Origin: Desulfovibrio sp. G11
GTDB taxonomy: Bacteria > Desulfobacterota > Desulfovibrionia > Desulfovibrionales > Desulfovibrionaceae
NCBI RefSeq assembly: GCF_900243745.1
Contig: NZ_LT984798.1
Coordinates: 372,001-436,000, forward strand
Length of the DNA stretch: 64,000 nt
Direction: 5' to 3'
The notes below the pieces were generated by a model. That model saw only the letters and a list, made by a program, of their open reading frames with translations. It was not told the origin of the DNA and searched no databases. Position numbers and translations under genes: made by a program. Positions 34,088 through 43,565 of the stretch are shown piece by piece. Position 1 is the stretch's first letter; every line of letters starts with the position of its first letter.

Positions 34088-35110
34088 CTATTCCTGAAGA
34101 AAAGAGGGCGCATCCTGGCACACCACAGAGTTGCGTCCATTGTACTTGGCCCGGTACAGGCATCTGTCGGCCTCGGCGATGCCGGCTTCAAGCTGTTGCA
34201 AGAGAGAGCAGGATACATTGTCCCGGCACAGCCTGCTGACGCCAAGGCTCACAGTTATCCGCAGGGGCACGGGATGCGGGATGGACGCCTGCCCCTCTCT
34301 GGAGCGGGCCTGGATGCAGTGAAGCATGGCGGCTTCATCCATAACGGTCTGCTCCACAGCCGAACGTATTTTTTCGCCCAGCTCGCATGCTTCTGCCAGT
34401 TCTTCACCCGCAAGAAGTATGACAAACTCTTCACCGCCGTAGCGGCAGCACAAATCCTGTTCACGCAAAAAAGAGCTGATGCAACGGCTGAAGCGCACGA
34501 GCACCTCATCGCCGCAGGCATGCCCGTAGGTATCATTGACGGCTTTGAAGTGGTCAATATCTGCAAGAAGAACACTGGCGGGCAACCCTTCCTCACGAAG
34601 GAGTTCCAGCGTTTTTTCGGCCTTGACCATGAATGCACGACGGTTAAGCAGCCCGGTAAGAGGGTCTATAAAAGAGAGCTGCTTGTATTTATGAGAAAGA
34701 CGGGTCAGTTCTGAAACGTTTTTGTCCAGTTCTTCCACCATCTTGTTGAATGCGGTAGAAAAGTCGCCCAAAAAGTTGATCCTGTGCTGGTATTCGCCTT
34801 TGGCGATGCACTGGGCCTGCCACGTAAGATGGCGCAGATCGGACTGAAGGGCCTTGAGAGAACCAATAACAAAGCCCCGCTGCTTGGACATGTAATGCAG
34901 GTCGCCCTTGCCCAGATTGTGGGCGAGGGAGCGTATACCCCATATCAGGTTGTGCAGGTTCTCCATCCCTTCCAGTTGCCGCAGCCTGTCAGGCAGGGGG
35001 CCTTCACTGACGGAAACACCGGTCAGGATGGAATGCACATGGCCTATAACTTCAGTCGCAAGGGCCACGTCCTCTGAGAGCGCGGCCCCGGTATTCGCAG
35101 GATCATCCAT
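34088..35110 (-). CDS. Diguanylate cyclase (GGDEF protein)
   Basis: A 340-residue protein without membrane helices. The first 150 residues are helical, with a HAMP-like stretch (GEYQHRINFLGDFSTAFNKM) before DPLTGLLNRRAF. The GGDEF domain (about 165-335) carries the substrate-binding DIDHFKAVNDTYGHACGDE and the active-site motif GGEEF, so it should make cyclic di-GMP. No clear RxxD inhibitory site precedes the motif. The input signal of the N-terminal part is unknown. The gene is alone, and repeat elements lie right at its 3' end. Confidence 0.9.
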   Translation of the reverse strand: MDDPANTGAALSEDVALATEVIGHVHSILTGVSVSEGPLPDRLRQLEGMENLHNLIWGIRSLAHNLGKGDLHYMSKQRGFVIGSLKALQSDLRHLTWQAQCIAKGEYQHRINFLGDFSTAFNKMVEELDKNVSELTRLSHKYKQLSFIDPLTGLLNRRAFMVKAEKTLELLREEGLPASVLLADIDHFKAVNDTYGHACGDEVLVRFSRCISSFLREQDLCCRYGGEEFVILLAGEELAEACELGEKIRSAVEQTVMDEAAMLHCIQARSREGQASIPHPVPLRITVSLGVSRLCRDNVSCSLLQQLEAGIAEADRCLYRAKYNGRNSVVCQDAPSFLQE

Positions 35111-35987
35111 AGTATTTACTACCGGTTATCTTGAACCCGCCGGAGGGAATATCCCTCAGGACCGGAAACACGGACACAGCGGACAGGCGCAGTGCCAAAC
35201 CAGTGGCGGGCGTGCGGCTCCCGAACATTCCGGCGCGCTGCCGGACCTCTTCGGCACGAAGGCACAGCAACCACGCCGCGCAACGTATGAGGGCCACAAT
35301 CATTTTGAATTATTACCTTTGAGAACATGGCCTCACATCTGTCAGCGCTCGTCATGGCGGTTAGCAGATGGGTAACATTGAAAATAGTTATCTGCTCCAC
35401 GCGAATTTCTGCAAAAATCCGCGCCCGAAGCTGCGTGGGCAATACCCGGTGTGCCGGACACACCTCTGCGACTGTGACATGGAAACACAGGAACAATGTG
35501 TACTCGCGTGGCGAACATGCTTCGGCTGCACGGCAAAGGGCGTTACGGGCAAAAACAGCAGAGATGCCTGCTCCTTACACAGGCATGACGAAACTCAAAA
35601 ACTTCTGGAGTGCAAGTATATAACAATGCCTTCATCCGCAGGCCCTTCGGCAACAGATGGAGATGAAGCCCGCCTCTGCGGCGGACGTCAGCCCACACAG
35701 CCGCCAGAGCAATGTAAAAAACACTGCTCTGTCATACAACAGCATTGTCTGATAATTTTTTCCGCGACACGGAACTCGCCCGGCATCCTTTCCAAAAACG
35801 GACAATGCGGGGCAGCGCAGCGGCGGCGTATGTAGTGGCTGTAAAGAAAGTACGGTTCCAGTTGTTTTATAAACAGTCGTGATAGTGGCACAACAAACAC
35901 TTTGCGGCCGCAGGGCAAAAAAACTTGTGCAGAACATCAGGAGCGGCTTCAGCTGCACTGCCTGCCGGCAGGTAAAGCAGGGCCGGC
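35111..35987. other. Long gap with a doubtful Cys-rich reading frame
   Basis: About 880 bases without a well-supported gene. A plus-strand frame at 35368-35835 (155 codons) begins MGNIENSYLLHANFCK and is Cys-rich in its first half. It lacks a ribosome-binding site and becomes low-complexity later, so I leave it unconfirmed. A short piece acctttgagaacatgg at 35316 is shared with the repeat region at 17896. Confidence 0.4.
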
Positions 35988-36536
35988 TCAGTCTGGTGTC
36001 TTTTCAGTGTGCTGCGGTTTTTGCCTGGGCCGGGCTTCAAACCGGCAGGTGCGGTCGCCGGTGCACCAGCAATCAATCTCGCGCACGTTAAATTCCACTC
36101 CGGCATGCGAAAACAGCACTCCCGCAAGAAATCCCTCGTCGTAGTGGCAGACCGTATGCTCCATATCAGGTAAGCCGGAGCAATCCAAGTCTTCTGCCAC
36201 AGTCAGCGTAAAGTGGGAGGCTTCATAATTTGCCGTTTCTACACGCAGGATGCCGATGCCGAAGTCCAGCAGTACCTGTTGTACCGTAGCCACAAAATCA
36301 TCAAAATTTTCGCAGGGGCCAATGAATCTCTCACAGAATTTGCGGCCTGCCAGTTCGCCGCATTCACGCATGATTTCTTCTGACGCCTCGGTGCCATACC
36401 GAAGCTCGACAACATCGCGCATGGTATACTGGAACAGCCGGTATACTTCAATACGGGCGCTGTTACCGAGATTGGGCCGGCCCTCACGGACATTGCCGAC
36501 AAAATCCCAACTGAAAGCGTAACGCCGGGTCGCCAT
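35988..36536 (-). CDS. V4R-domain protein (4-vinyl reductase fold)
   Basis: A 182-residue single-domain protein. The C-terminal signature is CWCTGDRTCRFEA, with the conserved Cys pair, and the FVATVQQVLLDFGIGIL helix region fits the V4R (XylR N-terminal/BchJ-like) fold that binds small hydrophobic ligands. It has no signal peptide or DNA-binding domain, so it may be a ligand sensor or carrier. The ATG at 36536 has only a weak GGCGG upstream. Neighbours give no functional hint. Confidence 0.75.
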   Translation of the reverse strand: MATRRYAFSWDFVGNVREGRPNLGNSARIEVYRLFQYTMRDVVELRYGTEASEEIMRECGELAGRKFCERFIGPCENFDDFVATVQQVLLDFGIGILRVETANYEASHFTLTVAEDLDCSGLPDMEHTVCHYDEGFLAGVLFSHAGVEFNVREIDCWCTGDRTCRFEARPRQKPQHTEKTPD

Positions 36537-36740
36537 GAAAAACCGCCTTTTACAGAGTCAGTGCCAGAGTACATGATAGCAGCATTGACCTTACCCCTGC
36601 AAACAAAAAAGTCTTCGGCCCCCCGGCATTATGCCAGCAGCGGGCAGCCGCAGGCCCAAAGCCCGCAAACCGCCCGCTGCCAAAAAAAGCAGGCCCGCCC
36701 TTGCAAAGCAGCAGGAGCAGCGCCGTGCCAATGAGCCGGA

Positions 36741-37331
36741 TCAGCGAATTATCGGCGGCACATCACCGCTGACCTTGAGCATGGTGCCGAGATGCCGCCT
36801 GACCAGCGCCAGTTCGCCTTCTGTAACTTCAGGCATGTCACTGGAGCGTACCCCGGTCATGTCATTTCCCTCTTCAACAATGGCAAGAGCGGCGGCCATC
36901 CGTCCCATAACGCAGAAAAAGCGCACAGGGTTCCAGCCTTGCTCCTGCACCCAGGCAGCGGCCTTGGGCGAATACATGAAATCTGCCTTGCCGTTGCGAA
37001 GAACGGGATGGGCCTCTTCATTGCCAGCCTTGGCCCAGGCACGAAAGTGCGGCAAAATATCAAGAAAACCCAGCAGTTCCTTATCTGTCACCGGCGGTTG
37101 TCTGTCGTAGACCGTGGCCGCCTGCCGCGCCGCCTTTTTCTCCTGCCCGGCAGTTGCCGCATGCGCCTCGCCGGGCATGGCCGGGGCAAGCAGCAGGCAC
37201 ACAAGAGCAGTCCCCGCCGCCAGGAAGCTTCCCGCGCGCAAGGCCAAGTTGCCTGTATGTGCGGGATTTTTTATGTATGGCAAGGCCGAAGGGCCTGTGA
37301 ACATCCTGAAAATCCGCAACAAAATATTCAT
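36741..37331 (-). CDS. Exported protein of unknown function downstream of glpX
   Basis: A 196-residue product. A hydrophobic segment at about residues 36-50 followed by PAMPGEAHA-AT looks like a signal peptide cleaved near residue 58, preceded by a long basic N-terminal region. The true start may therefore be internal. The annotated ATG abuts the glpX stop codon exactly (TGA then ATG), which suggests translational coupling. The mature part has the motif LDILPHFRAWAKA and a helical C-terminus (VTEGELALVRRHLGTML). I do not recognise the family. Confidence 0.65.
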   Translation of the reverse strand: MNILLRIFRMFTGPSALPYIKNPAHTGNLALRAGSFLAAGTALVCLLLAPAMPGEAHAATAGQEKKAARQAATVYDRQPPVTDKELLGFLDILPHFRAWAKAGNEEAHPVLRNGKADFMYSPKAAAWVQEQGWNPVRFFCVMGRMAAALAIVEEGNDMTGVRSSDMPEVTEGELALVRRHLGTMLKVSGDVPPIIR

Positions 37332-38315
37332 TCAATACCGTACCGCGCTGAATTTCGAGAGTCTGTCCATATTATGGTAAGACTCGACATACCGCAACGT
37401 TCCTGTCTTGCCGCGCAAAACCAGGGAATGTGTTACGGCGTATTTGGCGCTGTAGCCGACGCCGCGCAGAAAATCGCCGCCGGAAATGCCCGTGGCGGCA
37501 AAAAAACAGTCGTCGCTGCGCACCAGATCGTTAACGGTGAGCACTTCGCGTGCGTCAATGCCCGTCTCGTTGATGGCCTCTTTTTCCACATAGGACTGGG
37601 GGTCGAGCCGGGCCAGCATCTGCCCGCCCATGCCCTTGATGGCGCAGGCCGCCAGCACACCTTCAGGAGTGCCGCCCGTACCCATCATGATGTCCACTTC
37701 GGACCGGGGGTCCACAGCCATGAGCGCTCCGGCCACGTCGCCGTCCGTCTGCAGCTGTATGCGCGCTCCGGCTTCGCGGATTTCGGCAATGAGCTTTTCA
37801 TGCCGGGGCTTGTCCAGCACAAAAACCACAAGATCCTGTACGCTCTTGCCCATAGCTTTTGCCACGTTGGCCAGGTTGACCTTGACGGGAGCGTCAAGAT
37901 CAATGACGTTGCGCGCCTCGCGCGCCACAACGAGCTTTTGCATGTAGTAGCTGGGGCCAGGATTGAACATGCTGCCCTTGGGGGCCACGCCCACGACGGA
38001 AATGGCGTTGGGACGCCCGTAAGCCAGCAGGCTCGTGCCTTCCACCGGGTCAACGGCCACATCAAGGCTGGGTCCCACGCCCATGCCGACCTTTTCGCCG
38101 TTGTACAGCATGGGGGCATTATCTTTTTCGCCCTCGCCGATAATGACAAGACCGTCAATGTGCAGAGTGGCAAAACTGATGCGCATGGCGTCCACGGCAG
38201 CGCCGTCTCCGGCCTCCTTGTCTCCGCGCCCGAGCCAGCGGGCCGATGCCAGGGCCGCCGCCTCGGTAATACGCACAATGTCCAGGGCCAGATTTTTCTC
38301 CGGTGCTTCCACCAT
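37332..38315 (-). CDS. glpX: Fructose-1,6-bisphosphatase class II
   Basis: A 327-residue gluconeogenic phosphatase that converts fructose-1,6-bisphosphate to fructose-6-phosphate. The metal/phosphate sites GEGEKDNAPMLYNGE and DVAVDPVEGTSLLAYG (about residue 87), IMMGTGGTPEGVLAA and CFFAATGISGGDFL are all in place. GGAGG precedes the ATG at 38315; the frame extends upstream to 38351 without support. It is followed directly by the exported unknown gene on the same strand. Confidence 0.95.
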   Translation of the reverse strand: MVEAPEKNLALDIVRITEAAALASARWLGRGDKEAGDGAAVDAMRISFATLHIDGLVIIGEGEKDNAPMLYNGEKVGMGVGPSLDVAVDPVEGTSLLAYGRPNAISVVGVAPKGSMFNPGPSYYMQKLVVAREARNVIDLDAPVKVNLANVAKAMGKSVQDLVVFVLDKPRHEKLIAEIREAGARIQLQTDGDVAGALMAVDPRSEVDIMMGTGGTPEGVLAACAIKGMGGQMLARLDPQSYVEKEAINETGIDAREVLTVNDLVRSDDCFFAATGISGGDFLRGVGYSAKYAVTHSLVLRGKTGTLRYVESYHNMDRLSKFSAVRY

Positions 38316-38507
38316 GTCTTCCTCCACTCGTATCTGCGTTATGCAACACACTGCTCTTACCCCAGCGCGCTGCCGGCTTCAAGAAAAAACCCCCGGGTCT
38401 GCCGCCCGAAGCTCCGCTGCCGCCCAGCAGTCCGCATGATCATTGCCCTGCCTGCGGATGCCGGAATATCTTGTCAAAAACCCGTCTGGCCCAGCCCCGG
38501 GGCCTGA

Positions 38508-38651
38508 AGCATTTTACCTTTGAAAAAGTTTACATGCGCTCACTCTGCACGAGAGTACAGCGTGGCGTAACGCGGCGTGAATTCTGCCGAAATTGCATTT
38601 TCCGGCAGAATGACAGCTTTGAAACATAAAGTATTTCAAAGCTGCTCAGCT
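38508..38651 (+). repeat. Family 1 intergenic repeat, copy 1 (about 144 bp)
   Basis: The sequence starts at gcattttacctttgaaaaag and continues through the cores ctgcacgagagtacagcg and gcgtaacgcggcg. A hairpin attctgccg...cggcagaat comes next, and agctttgaaa...tttcaaagct closes it. It matches the copy at 53937-54081 (other strand) along its whole length. Its right end touches the nadE stop codon. Confidence 0.85.
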
Positions 38652-40334
38652 TCAGGGCAGGCGATAGCGCCCCGCCACCGGGGCCTGCCAGCCCGCACCA
38701 AAAGGCACGCGGCTTACAAAAAGCGCCAACGGTTCCTGCCTGCGCTTGAATTCCGCCGCAAAAAGCCTGTTCCGCACCTCAAGCCGCAAGGGTGAAATAT
38801 TGGCCGCAGCAGAAGAAGCACCGGGCAACAGCAGCTCTTCGAGTACAGGATCAAGCTGCCCGTAAGGCGGCAGGCTGTCTTCATCCTTCTGGCCGGGCCG
38901 CAGTTCTGCCGAAGGAGCCTTGTCAAAAACCTGTTGCGGAATCACCTCTGCCTGACGGTACTCATTGTACCACCGGGCCACGGCATAGGTCTGCGTTTTT
39001 GTCAGGTCGCCAATGACGGCAAGCGCGCCCACAGTGTCGCCGTACAGGGTGCTGTAACCCATGGCGGCTTCACTTTTATTCCCCGTGTTGAGTACAAGAG
39101 CGCCCGCCCTGTTTGCCAGAGATGACAGAACCACACCGCGAATGCGTGCCTGAAGATTTTCAAACGTGGTGTCGCCCGGGCGGGATGTGAAAAGCTCCAG
39201 CCCGGGAGCAAGGGCCTGTTCAAAAACCTTCATGACAGATTCTATGGGCAGGGTGACGGTACGTATGCCCAGATTTTGCGCCAGGCTATGGGCATCGCTG
39301 ACAGAACCTTCACTGCTGTAAGGCGACGGCATGAGTACGCCGGTGACGTTTTCTGCCCCCAGCGCCTCCACGGCCACGCAGCACACCAGCGAAGAATCCA
39401 TACCGCCCGAAAGGCCCACGATTACCTTTTCTGCGCCACATTTGCGCACAAAGTCGCGCGTGCCGAGGGTAAGGGCGTGCCAGAGATTTTCTTCAACGCA
39501 GCTGGACAACGGCTCGGGAGCCTTGCCGCCCGATGCACCGCCCGGGGCGCTTCCGGCGGTTTCCACCACCAGGACGTCTTCGGCAAAAGCCTTGCCGCGC
39601 GCCAGCAACTGACCCGTGGGGTCAAAGGCGAGGCTCTGGCCGCTGTACACGCGGCTGTCGTTGCCTCCCACAAGATTGACGGAAAAAAGATGCACATGAT
39701 GCCGGGCCGCCACATGTGAAAGCATGTGCTCGCCCGCGGCCTGCGCCCCCTCGCTGTACGGCGCGGCAGTCATGTGAACGAGAGCGTCAACGCCCCGCTG
39801 CACCAGTTCCATAAGCGGATTATGCCCGCTGGCGTAACGTATTTTCCAGAAAGCCTCTTCTTCGCTGCGTGCGTCTTCGCACAGCACCACCCCCATGCGC
39901 CAGCCACCGATGGTGAGTATACCGCAGGAGATGCCCCTGTCAAAATAACGGCTGTCGTCCGTGTCTGGCCCCATCCCCTGCGCGCCGCCCTGATAGACCT
40001 TGCGTGAGGCCACCTGCCAGCTTCCCTTGTCAACAAGAACGGCAGCATTGGAAAGCAGCCCCGAAGCGTAAACACTAGGTACGGGCGCGCCCACCAGCAG
40101 GGCCGGACCATCCCTGAGTTCCAGGGCGAGAAGGTCCAGGGCCGTGCGGCATCCTGCCGCGAAGTCTTCAGCGCAGAGATAATGGCCGGGGGCCACACCG
40201 CACAGGGCCAGTTCCGGCGTAACGCACAGTTCGGCCCCGGCAGCCGCAGCCTGACGGCTTGCTTCAAGAATGCGCTGCATGTTTCCGGCGACATCACCGG
40301 TAACGCTGTTGCACTGTAAAAGGGCTATCTTCAT
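38652..40334 (-). CDS. nadE: Glutamine-dependent NAD+ synthetase
   Basis: A 560-residue two-domain enzyme. Residues 1-260 form a nitrilase-type glutaminase with Glu in CVTPELALCG, Lys in SRKVYQGG and Cys in GVVLCEDAR. Residues about 290-560 form the synthetase, with the P-loop VGLSGGMDSSLVCC near 306-318 and TGNKSEAAMGYSTLYGD for NAD binding. It amidates deamido-NAD in the last step of NAD synthesis using ammonia from glutamine. The ubiD-family gene lies 17 bases upstream, so they may be cotranscribed. Confidence 0.95.
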   Translation of the reverse strand: MKIALLQCNSVTGDVAGNMQRILEASRQAAAAGAELCVTPELALCGVAPGHYLCAEDFAAGCRTALDLLALELRDGPALLVGAPVPSVYASGLLSNAAVLVDKGSWQVASRKVYQGGAQGMGPDTDDSRYFDRGISCGILTIGGWRMGVVLCEDARSEEEAFWKIRYASGHNPLMELVQRGVDALVHMTAAPYSEGAQAAGEHMLSHVAARHHVHLFSVNLVGGNDSRVYSGQSLAFDPTGQLLARGKAFAEDVLVVETAGSAPGGASGGKAPEPLSSCVEENLWHALTLGTRDFVRKCGAEKVIVGLSGGMDSSLVCCVAVEALGAENVTGVLMPSPYSSEGSVSDAHSLAQNLGIRTVTLPIESVMKVFEQALAPGLELFTSRPGDTTFENLQARIRGVVLSSLANRAGALVLNTGNKSEAAMGYSTLYGDTVGALAVIGDLTKTQTYAVARWYNEYRQAEVIPQQVFDKAPSAELRPGQKDEDSLPPYGQLDPVLEELLLPGASSAAANISPLRLEVRNRLFAAEFKRRQEPLALFVSRVPFGAGWQAPVAGRYRLP

Positions 40335-40351
40335 CCGCAGCCTCCCCCGAG

Positions 40352-42217
40352 TTAGATATATCCGTGCAAAGGCCCGCCCGGAGCAGCCAGCGCATCCACC
40401 CTGCGGGTGATGGCCGGGTCCTCTTCCAGGGGGGGAGCGTGGAAGGGTTTCAGGCGGGCGTCCATAACCAGCGGGGCTTCACACGACCAGTGCTTGGCCC
40501 GCGTCTGCGCGCGGGCGCCGTACACATCCGTGGCCGGGTCAGACCGGGTAAAAGCCACCCAAAGGAAATTGTCCATATTTTCCGCGCAAAAATCCGCATC
40601 ATCAACAACAAGAACCAGCGGAAATGCCTCACGGCCGGGCCAGCGGGCCAAGGCCTGCGCCAGCGCCTCGACACCGGGATCCTGCTGGTTGCGTCCAAGG
40701 GCATGCGCCGGACCGCGCACAACAAGCATGCCGGGGCCGACCAGCCGCACATCCCCGAAACCTTCGGGCAGCGAGGGCATATCCGCCGCCGGACCGGTAA
40801 GCTCCAACCCCAGAGTCCGCCGTTTTTCACCGGCCGAAGCCCATATGAGCTTGGAACCCTCATTAAGTCCAAGGCCCGTATAATCCAGGGTGTCATTGGT
40901 GCTGTGTGTGATGAAGTGCAGATCACGGGAAAAATCCGCGCGTTCCAGCATGTGCCGCAAAAATTCCGGCGCATGGCGGGCGCTCAGACCCGGAGCATCT
41001 TCGTGCGCAGCCACAAGAACATATTTGGCAAGGGCCGTCTGTGTGGTTCCGAGCAGGTGCAGGGCGGCCGTGAGCAGTTCGCGCGGCCTGCGCCCGGCCT
41101 CATACGGCGTATAGCGTTCGCTGCCCAGTGCCAGCAGCAGGGGGTGAACCCCGGCCGCGTCCACAGCATGCACCTCGCGTACGCCCTGAAAAACCTGGGG
41201 AACAAGAGGGCCGGTCAGTTCATGAATAAAGTCCCCGAAAACAGTATCTTCCTGAGGCGGGCGCCCCACCGCCGTAAACGGCCAGACTGCCCCTTCGCGG
41301 TGGTATACGGCATCCACCCTGAACACGGGAAAATCATGCGTAAGGCTATAGTAACCCACATGATCGCCAAAAGGGCCTTCGGGCTTCAGGCCGGGCAAAA
41401 CATGCCCGCTGATGCAAAAATCAGCTTCGGCCAGCACCGGCAGGGGCAAGCCGTCCACCCGGGCAAGGTCCATGCGGCGGCCGCCCAGCAGACCGGCGAA
41501 GCGCAGTTCGCTCAGCCCCTCGGGCAGCGGCATGACCGCAGCCACGGTAAGACTTGGCGGGCCGCCCACATACACATGAACAGGCAGCGGGCGTCCGGCG
41601 GCCAGGGCGTGGGCATGATGCACGCCGATACCTCTGTGGATCTGGTAGTGCAGGCCCATTTCGTCCGGGGCATAGGCATTGCCGCTCTGCTGCACCCGGT
41701 ACATGCCCAGATTCGAGGCATCTGTTCCCGGCTTTTCCGGGTCTTCGGTATAAACCAGGGGCAGGGTAATAAAAGCTCCGCCGTCCATCGGCCAGCAGGT
41801 GAGCCGGGGCAGATCGGCCGGGGTGCAGCGCCGTACGAGCACAGGCACGCCCTCTCCTGTTCCGGCGCGGCGCGTGCGCGGCAGCATACGCCACAATCCC
41901 GGAACGGCTGCCAGTGAGCGCCAGGGGTTTTTAAGCGCGGCCGCCGGGTCGGCCTTGGCCGCCAGCACGGCATGCACTGCGGGCAGGCTGTCCCTGAAAA
42001 TATAGTGCAGGCGCTCGCGGGTGCCGAAAAGATTGCACAGCATGGGAAAGGATGTGCCTTTTACCCGCGTGAACAGCAGGGCCGGAGCATTGGCGCGGAA
42101 GGCACGGCGCTGGATAGCCGCCAGCTCGAGACAGGGATCCACCTCTGCGTCAATGCGCTTCAGGTGGCCGTGAGCTTCCAGATCGGCAAGGCATTCCTGC
42201 ATGTTGCGGTAAGACAT
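40352..42217 (-). CDS. UbiD-family decarboxylase, probable menaquinone biosynthesis type
   Basis: A 621-residue prenylated-FMN-dependent decarboxylase. Blocks include YRNMQECLADLEAHGHLKRI, FPMLCNLFGTRERL, the prFMN/metal site region DASNLGMYRVQ with the following HRGIGVHHAHA, and PEGPFGDHVGYYS. The extra length over E. coli UbiD fits the subfamily tied to the futalosine route of menaquinone synthesis; that substrate is an inference. The ATG at 42217 overlaps the nudix stop (TGATG) and has AGGAG upstream. No partner UbiX lies in the window. Confidence 0.85.
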   Translation of the reverse strand: MSYRNMQECLADLEAHGHLKRIDAEVDPCLELAAIQRRAFRANAPALLFTRVKGTSFPMLCNLFGTRERLHYIFRDSLPAVHAVLAAKADPAAALKNPWRSLAAVPGLWRMLPRTRRAGTGEGVPVLVRRCTPADLPRLTCWPMDGGAFITLPLVYTEDPEKPGTDASNLGMYRVQQSGNAYAPDEMGLHYQIHRGIGVHHAHALAAGRPLPVHVYVGGPPSLTVAAVMPLPEGLSELRFAGLLGGRRMDLARVDGLPLPVLAEADFCISGHVLPGLKPEGPFGDHVGYYSLTHDFPVFRVDAVYHREGAVWPFTAVGRPPQEDTVFGDFIHELTGPLVPQVFQGVREVHAVDAAGVHPLLLALGSERYTPYEAGRRPRELLTAALHLLGTTQTALAKYVLVAAHEDAPGLSARHAPEFLRHMLERADFSRDLHFITHSTNDTLDYTGLGLNEGSKLIWASAGEKRRTLGLELTGPAADMPSLPEGFGDVRLVGPGMLVVRGPAHALGRNQQDPGVEALAQALARWPGREAFPLVLVVDDADFCAENMDNFLWVAFTRSDPATDVYGARAQTRAKHWSCEAPLVMDARLKPFHAPPLEEDPAITRRVDALAAPGGPLHGYI

Positions 42218-42855
42218 CAACAAAACTCCTTTCCACTTTTACCGGATGCGGCCTCTCCGGGCGCAACGGCTATGGCAGCCCCCGCAGGGTCGTCAGCCGC
42301 GCGGCAGCCGCAGGCAGCGCCGGAGCCGGCAGCGTCAGAGCCGCTCTGGGCATCCAGAGACGGCAGATGGTGACAGGCCAGAGGCTGCACTGCCGCCACG
42401 GTCCGCTTCCCGGACAGCACCTGCCTGAAATGTTCCAGTATTTCCGCATGGTCAAAAACCAGCGGCTCGGGCAGGCCGTCCAGCGGATAAAAAGCCGCAT
42501 GGGCCGCGTCATCCCCTGCCGTGATGGCTTCGGGATTACGCGCCCTGCCCGTGTACACCACCGTAAGCGTATGCTGGCGCGGATCGCGTTTGGGCCGCGA
42601 ATAGACGCCAAGCAGGCCAGTCAATTCCACATCCAGCCCGGTTTCTTCGCGCATTTCGCGAACAGCGGCGGCTTCGGCCTGTTCACCCTCGTCAATAAAG
42701 CCTCCCGGCAGGGCAAAACCCACCGGGGCATGACGGCGGCGGATAATAGCCACCCCTCTGCCCGGTTCGTAAATGACCACGTCGGCAGTGGGCGCAGGAT
42801 TGCGAAAACAGGAATACGGCTTGCCGCAATGCGGGCAGACAACGTCTTTCTTCAT
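42217..42855 (-). CDS. NUDIX hydrolase with N-terminal zinc-ribbon-like motif
   Basis: A 212-residue protein. CPHCGKPYSC at the N-terminus looks like half of a zinc ribbon. The Nudix box GGFIDEGEQAEAAAVREMRE, followed by ETGLDVEL, is complete at about residues 51-76. The domain hydrolyses nucleoside-diphosphate derivatives. The last 50 residues are Ala/Gly/Cys-rich and lie outside the fold. It is cotranscribed with the ubiD-family gene through a TGATG overlap and is divergent from the MarR regulator, 138 bases away. Confidence 0.88.
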   Translation of the reverse strand: MKKDVVCPHCGKPYSCFRNPAPTADVVIYEPGRGVAIIRRRHAPVGFALPGGFIDEGEQAEAAAVREMREETGLDVELTGLLGVYSRPKRDPRQHTLTVVYTGRARNPEAITAGDDAAHAAFYPLDGLPEPLVFDHAEILEHFRQVLSGKRTVAAVQPLACHHLPSLDAQSGSDAAGSGAACGCRAADDPAGAAIAVAPGEAASGKSGKEFC

Positions 42856-42964
42856 GCTGACCTCAGGCTTGCATGCCGCACGGCGCAGGCCGCAGGCACA
42901 GGCACAGGCATACTAAGCCAGCACGCGCCGGGCCGCAAGAGCGGACAATGGCGCGGGCCTTGTC

Positions 42965-42999
42965 TTGACAGCAATGTATGGCTGCCATACATAATGCGC
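42965..42999 (+). promoter_or_regulatory. Promoter and palindromic operator of the MarR gene
   Basis: TTGACA at 42965, a 17-base spacer and TACATA at 42988-42993 form a sigma-70 promoter. A perfect 19-bp palindrome, ATGTATGGC-T-GCCATACAT (42974-42992), fills the spacer and the -10 box, the ideal position for repression by a MarR dimer. The expected start of transcription, near 43000, coincides with an ATG. Confidence 0.75.
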
Positions 43000-43539
43000 A
43001 TGCACGACAAAATCCCCAGAAAAACAGACGTGGAGCTGCGTATTCACCAGGCCGTCCTTAACGACCTGACTGATCCGGCCATCCAGCGGCTGCATAACAA
43101 TCATATCTGCTTTACCCTGCTTTCTCTGGTGAACCGCTTTTATGCGCTCGAGCGGCAATGCCGTACCTTCGGCACTGATGTCACTATCCATCTGAGCGAA
43201 ATCCAGATGATCATGACCATCCACAATACCGAAGGAATACATGTGGGCGGACTGGCGCAAAAACTGGGCATCACCAAGGGCAGCGTGTCTGAAATGTTAC
43301 GCAAACTTGAACGCAAGGGACTTGTGCGCAAGGAAAAAGACCCGCTCAAGATGACCAGGCTCAACGTCTACCTTACAGACAAAGGCAAGACAGCGCACGA
43401 AAACCACATGTATTATCACAGCCGCCTTGACGGCGTTGTGGCAGAGGCCACCGCCGGACACGACGCCGCCACTGTGGAAAATTTTGCGCATTTTCTGGAC
43501 GATATTCTGGCCCGCCTCACGGCCTTCAGCAAGAACTGA
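43000..43539 (+). CDS. MarR-family transcriptional regulator
   Basis: A 179-residue winged-helix protein (181 if the ATG at 42994 is used). The recognition region GIHVGGLAQKLGITKGSVSE and wing KGLVRKEKDPLKMTRLNVYL, with LTDKGKTAHE following, are typical MarR features at about residues 75-130. There is no ribosome-binding sequence before either ATG, and the promoter's -10 box ends seven bases before 43000, so the mRNA may be leaderless. The palindrome in the promoter suggests autorepression and perhaps control of the divergent nudix-ubiD operon. Confidence 0.88.
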   Translation: MHDKIPRKTDVELRIHQAVLNDLTDPAIQRLHNNHICFTLLSLVNRFYALERQCRTFGTDVTIHLSEIQMIMTIHNTEGIHVGGLAQKLGITKGSVSEMLRKLERKGLVRKEKDPLKMTRLNVYLTDKGKTAHENHMYYHSRLDGVVAEATAGHDAATVENFAHFLDDILARLTAFSKN

Positions 43540-43565
43540 CCGCCCCCTGCCCTCAGGCCCATTGC

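Noticed and set aside
35368..35835. Cys-rich 155-codon open frame
   Set aside because: No ribosome-binding site, no known motif and poor composition in its second half; kept only as a note on the gap.
36792..38507. 571-codon open frame on the plus strand
   Set aside because: It is antisense to glpX and the exported unknown gene, both well supported; it is a product of GC-rich codon use.
40364..41917. 517-codon open frame on the plus strand
   Set aside because: Antisense shadow of the ubiD-family gene; no ribosome-binding site or recognisable domain.
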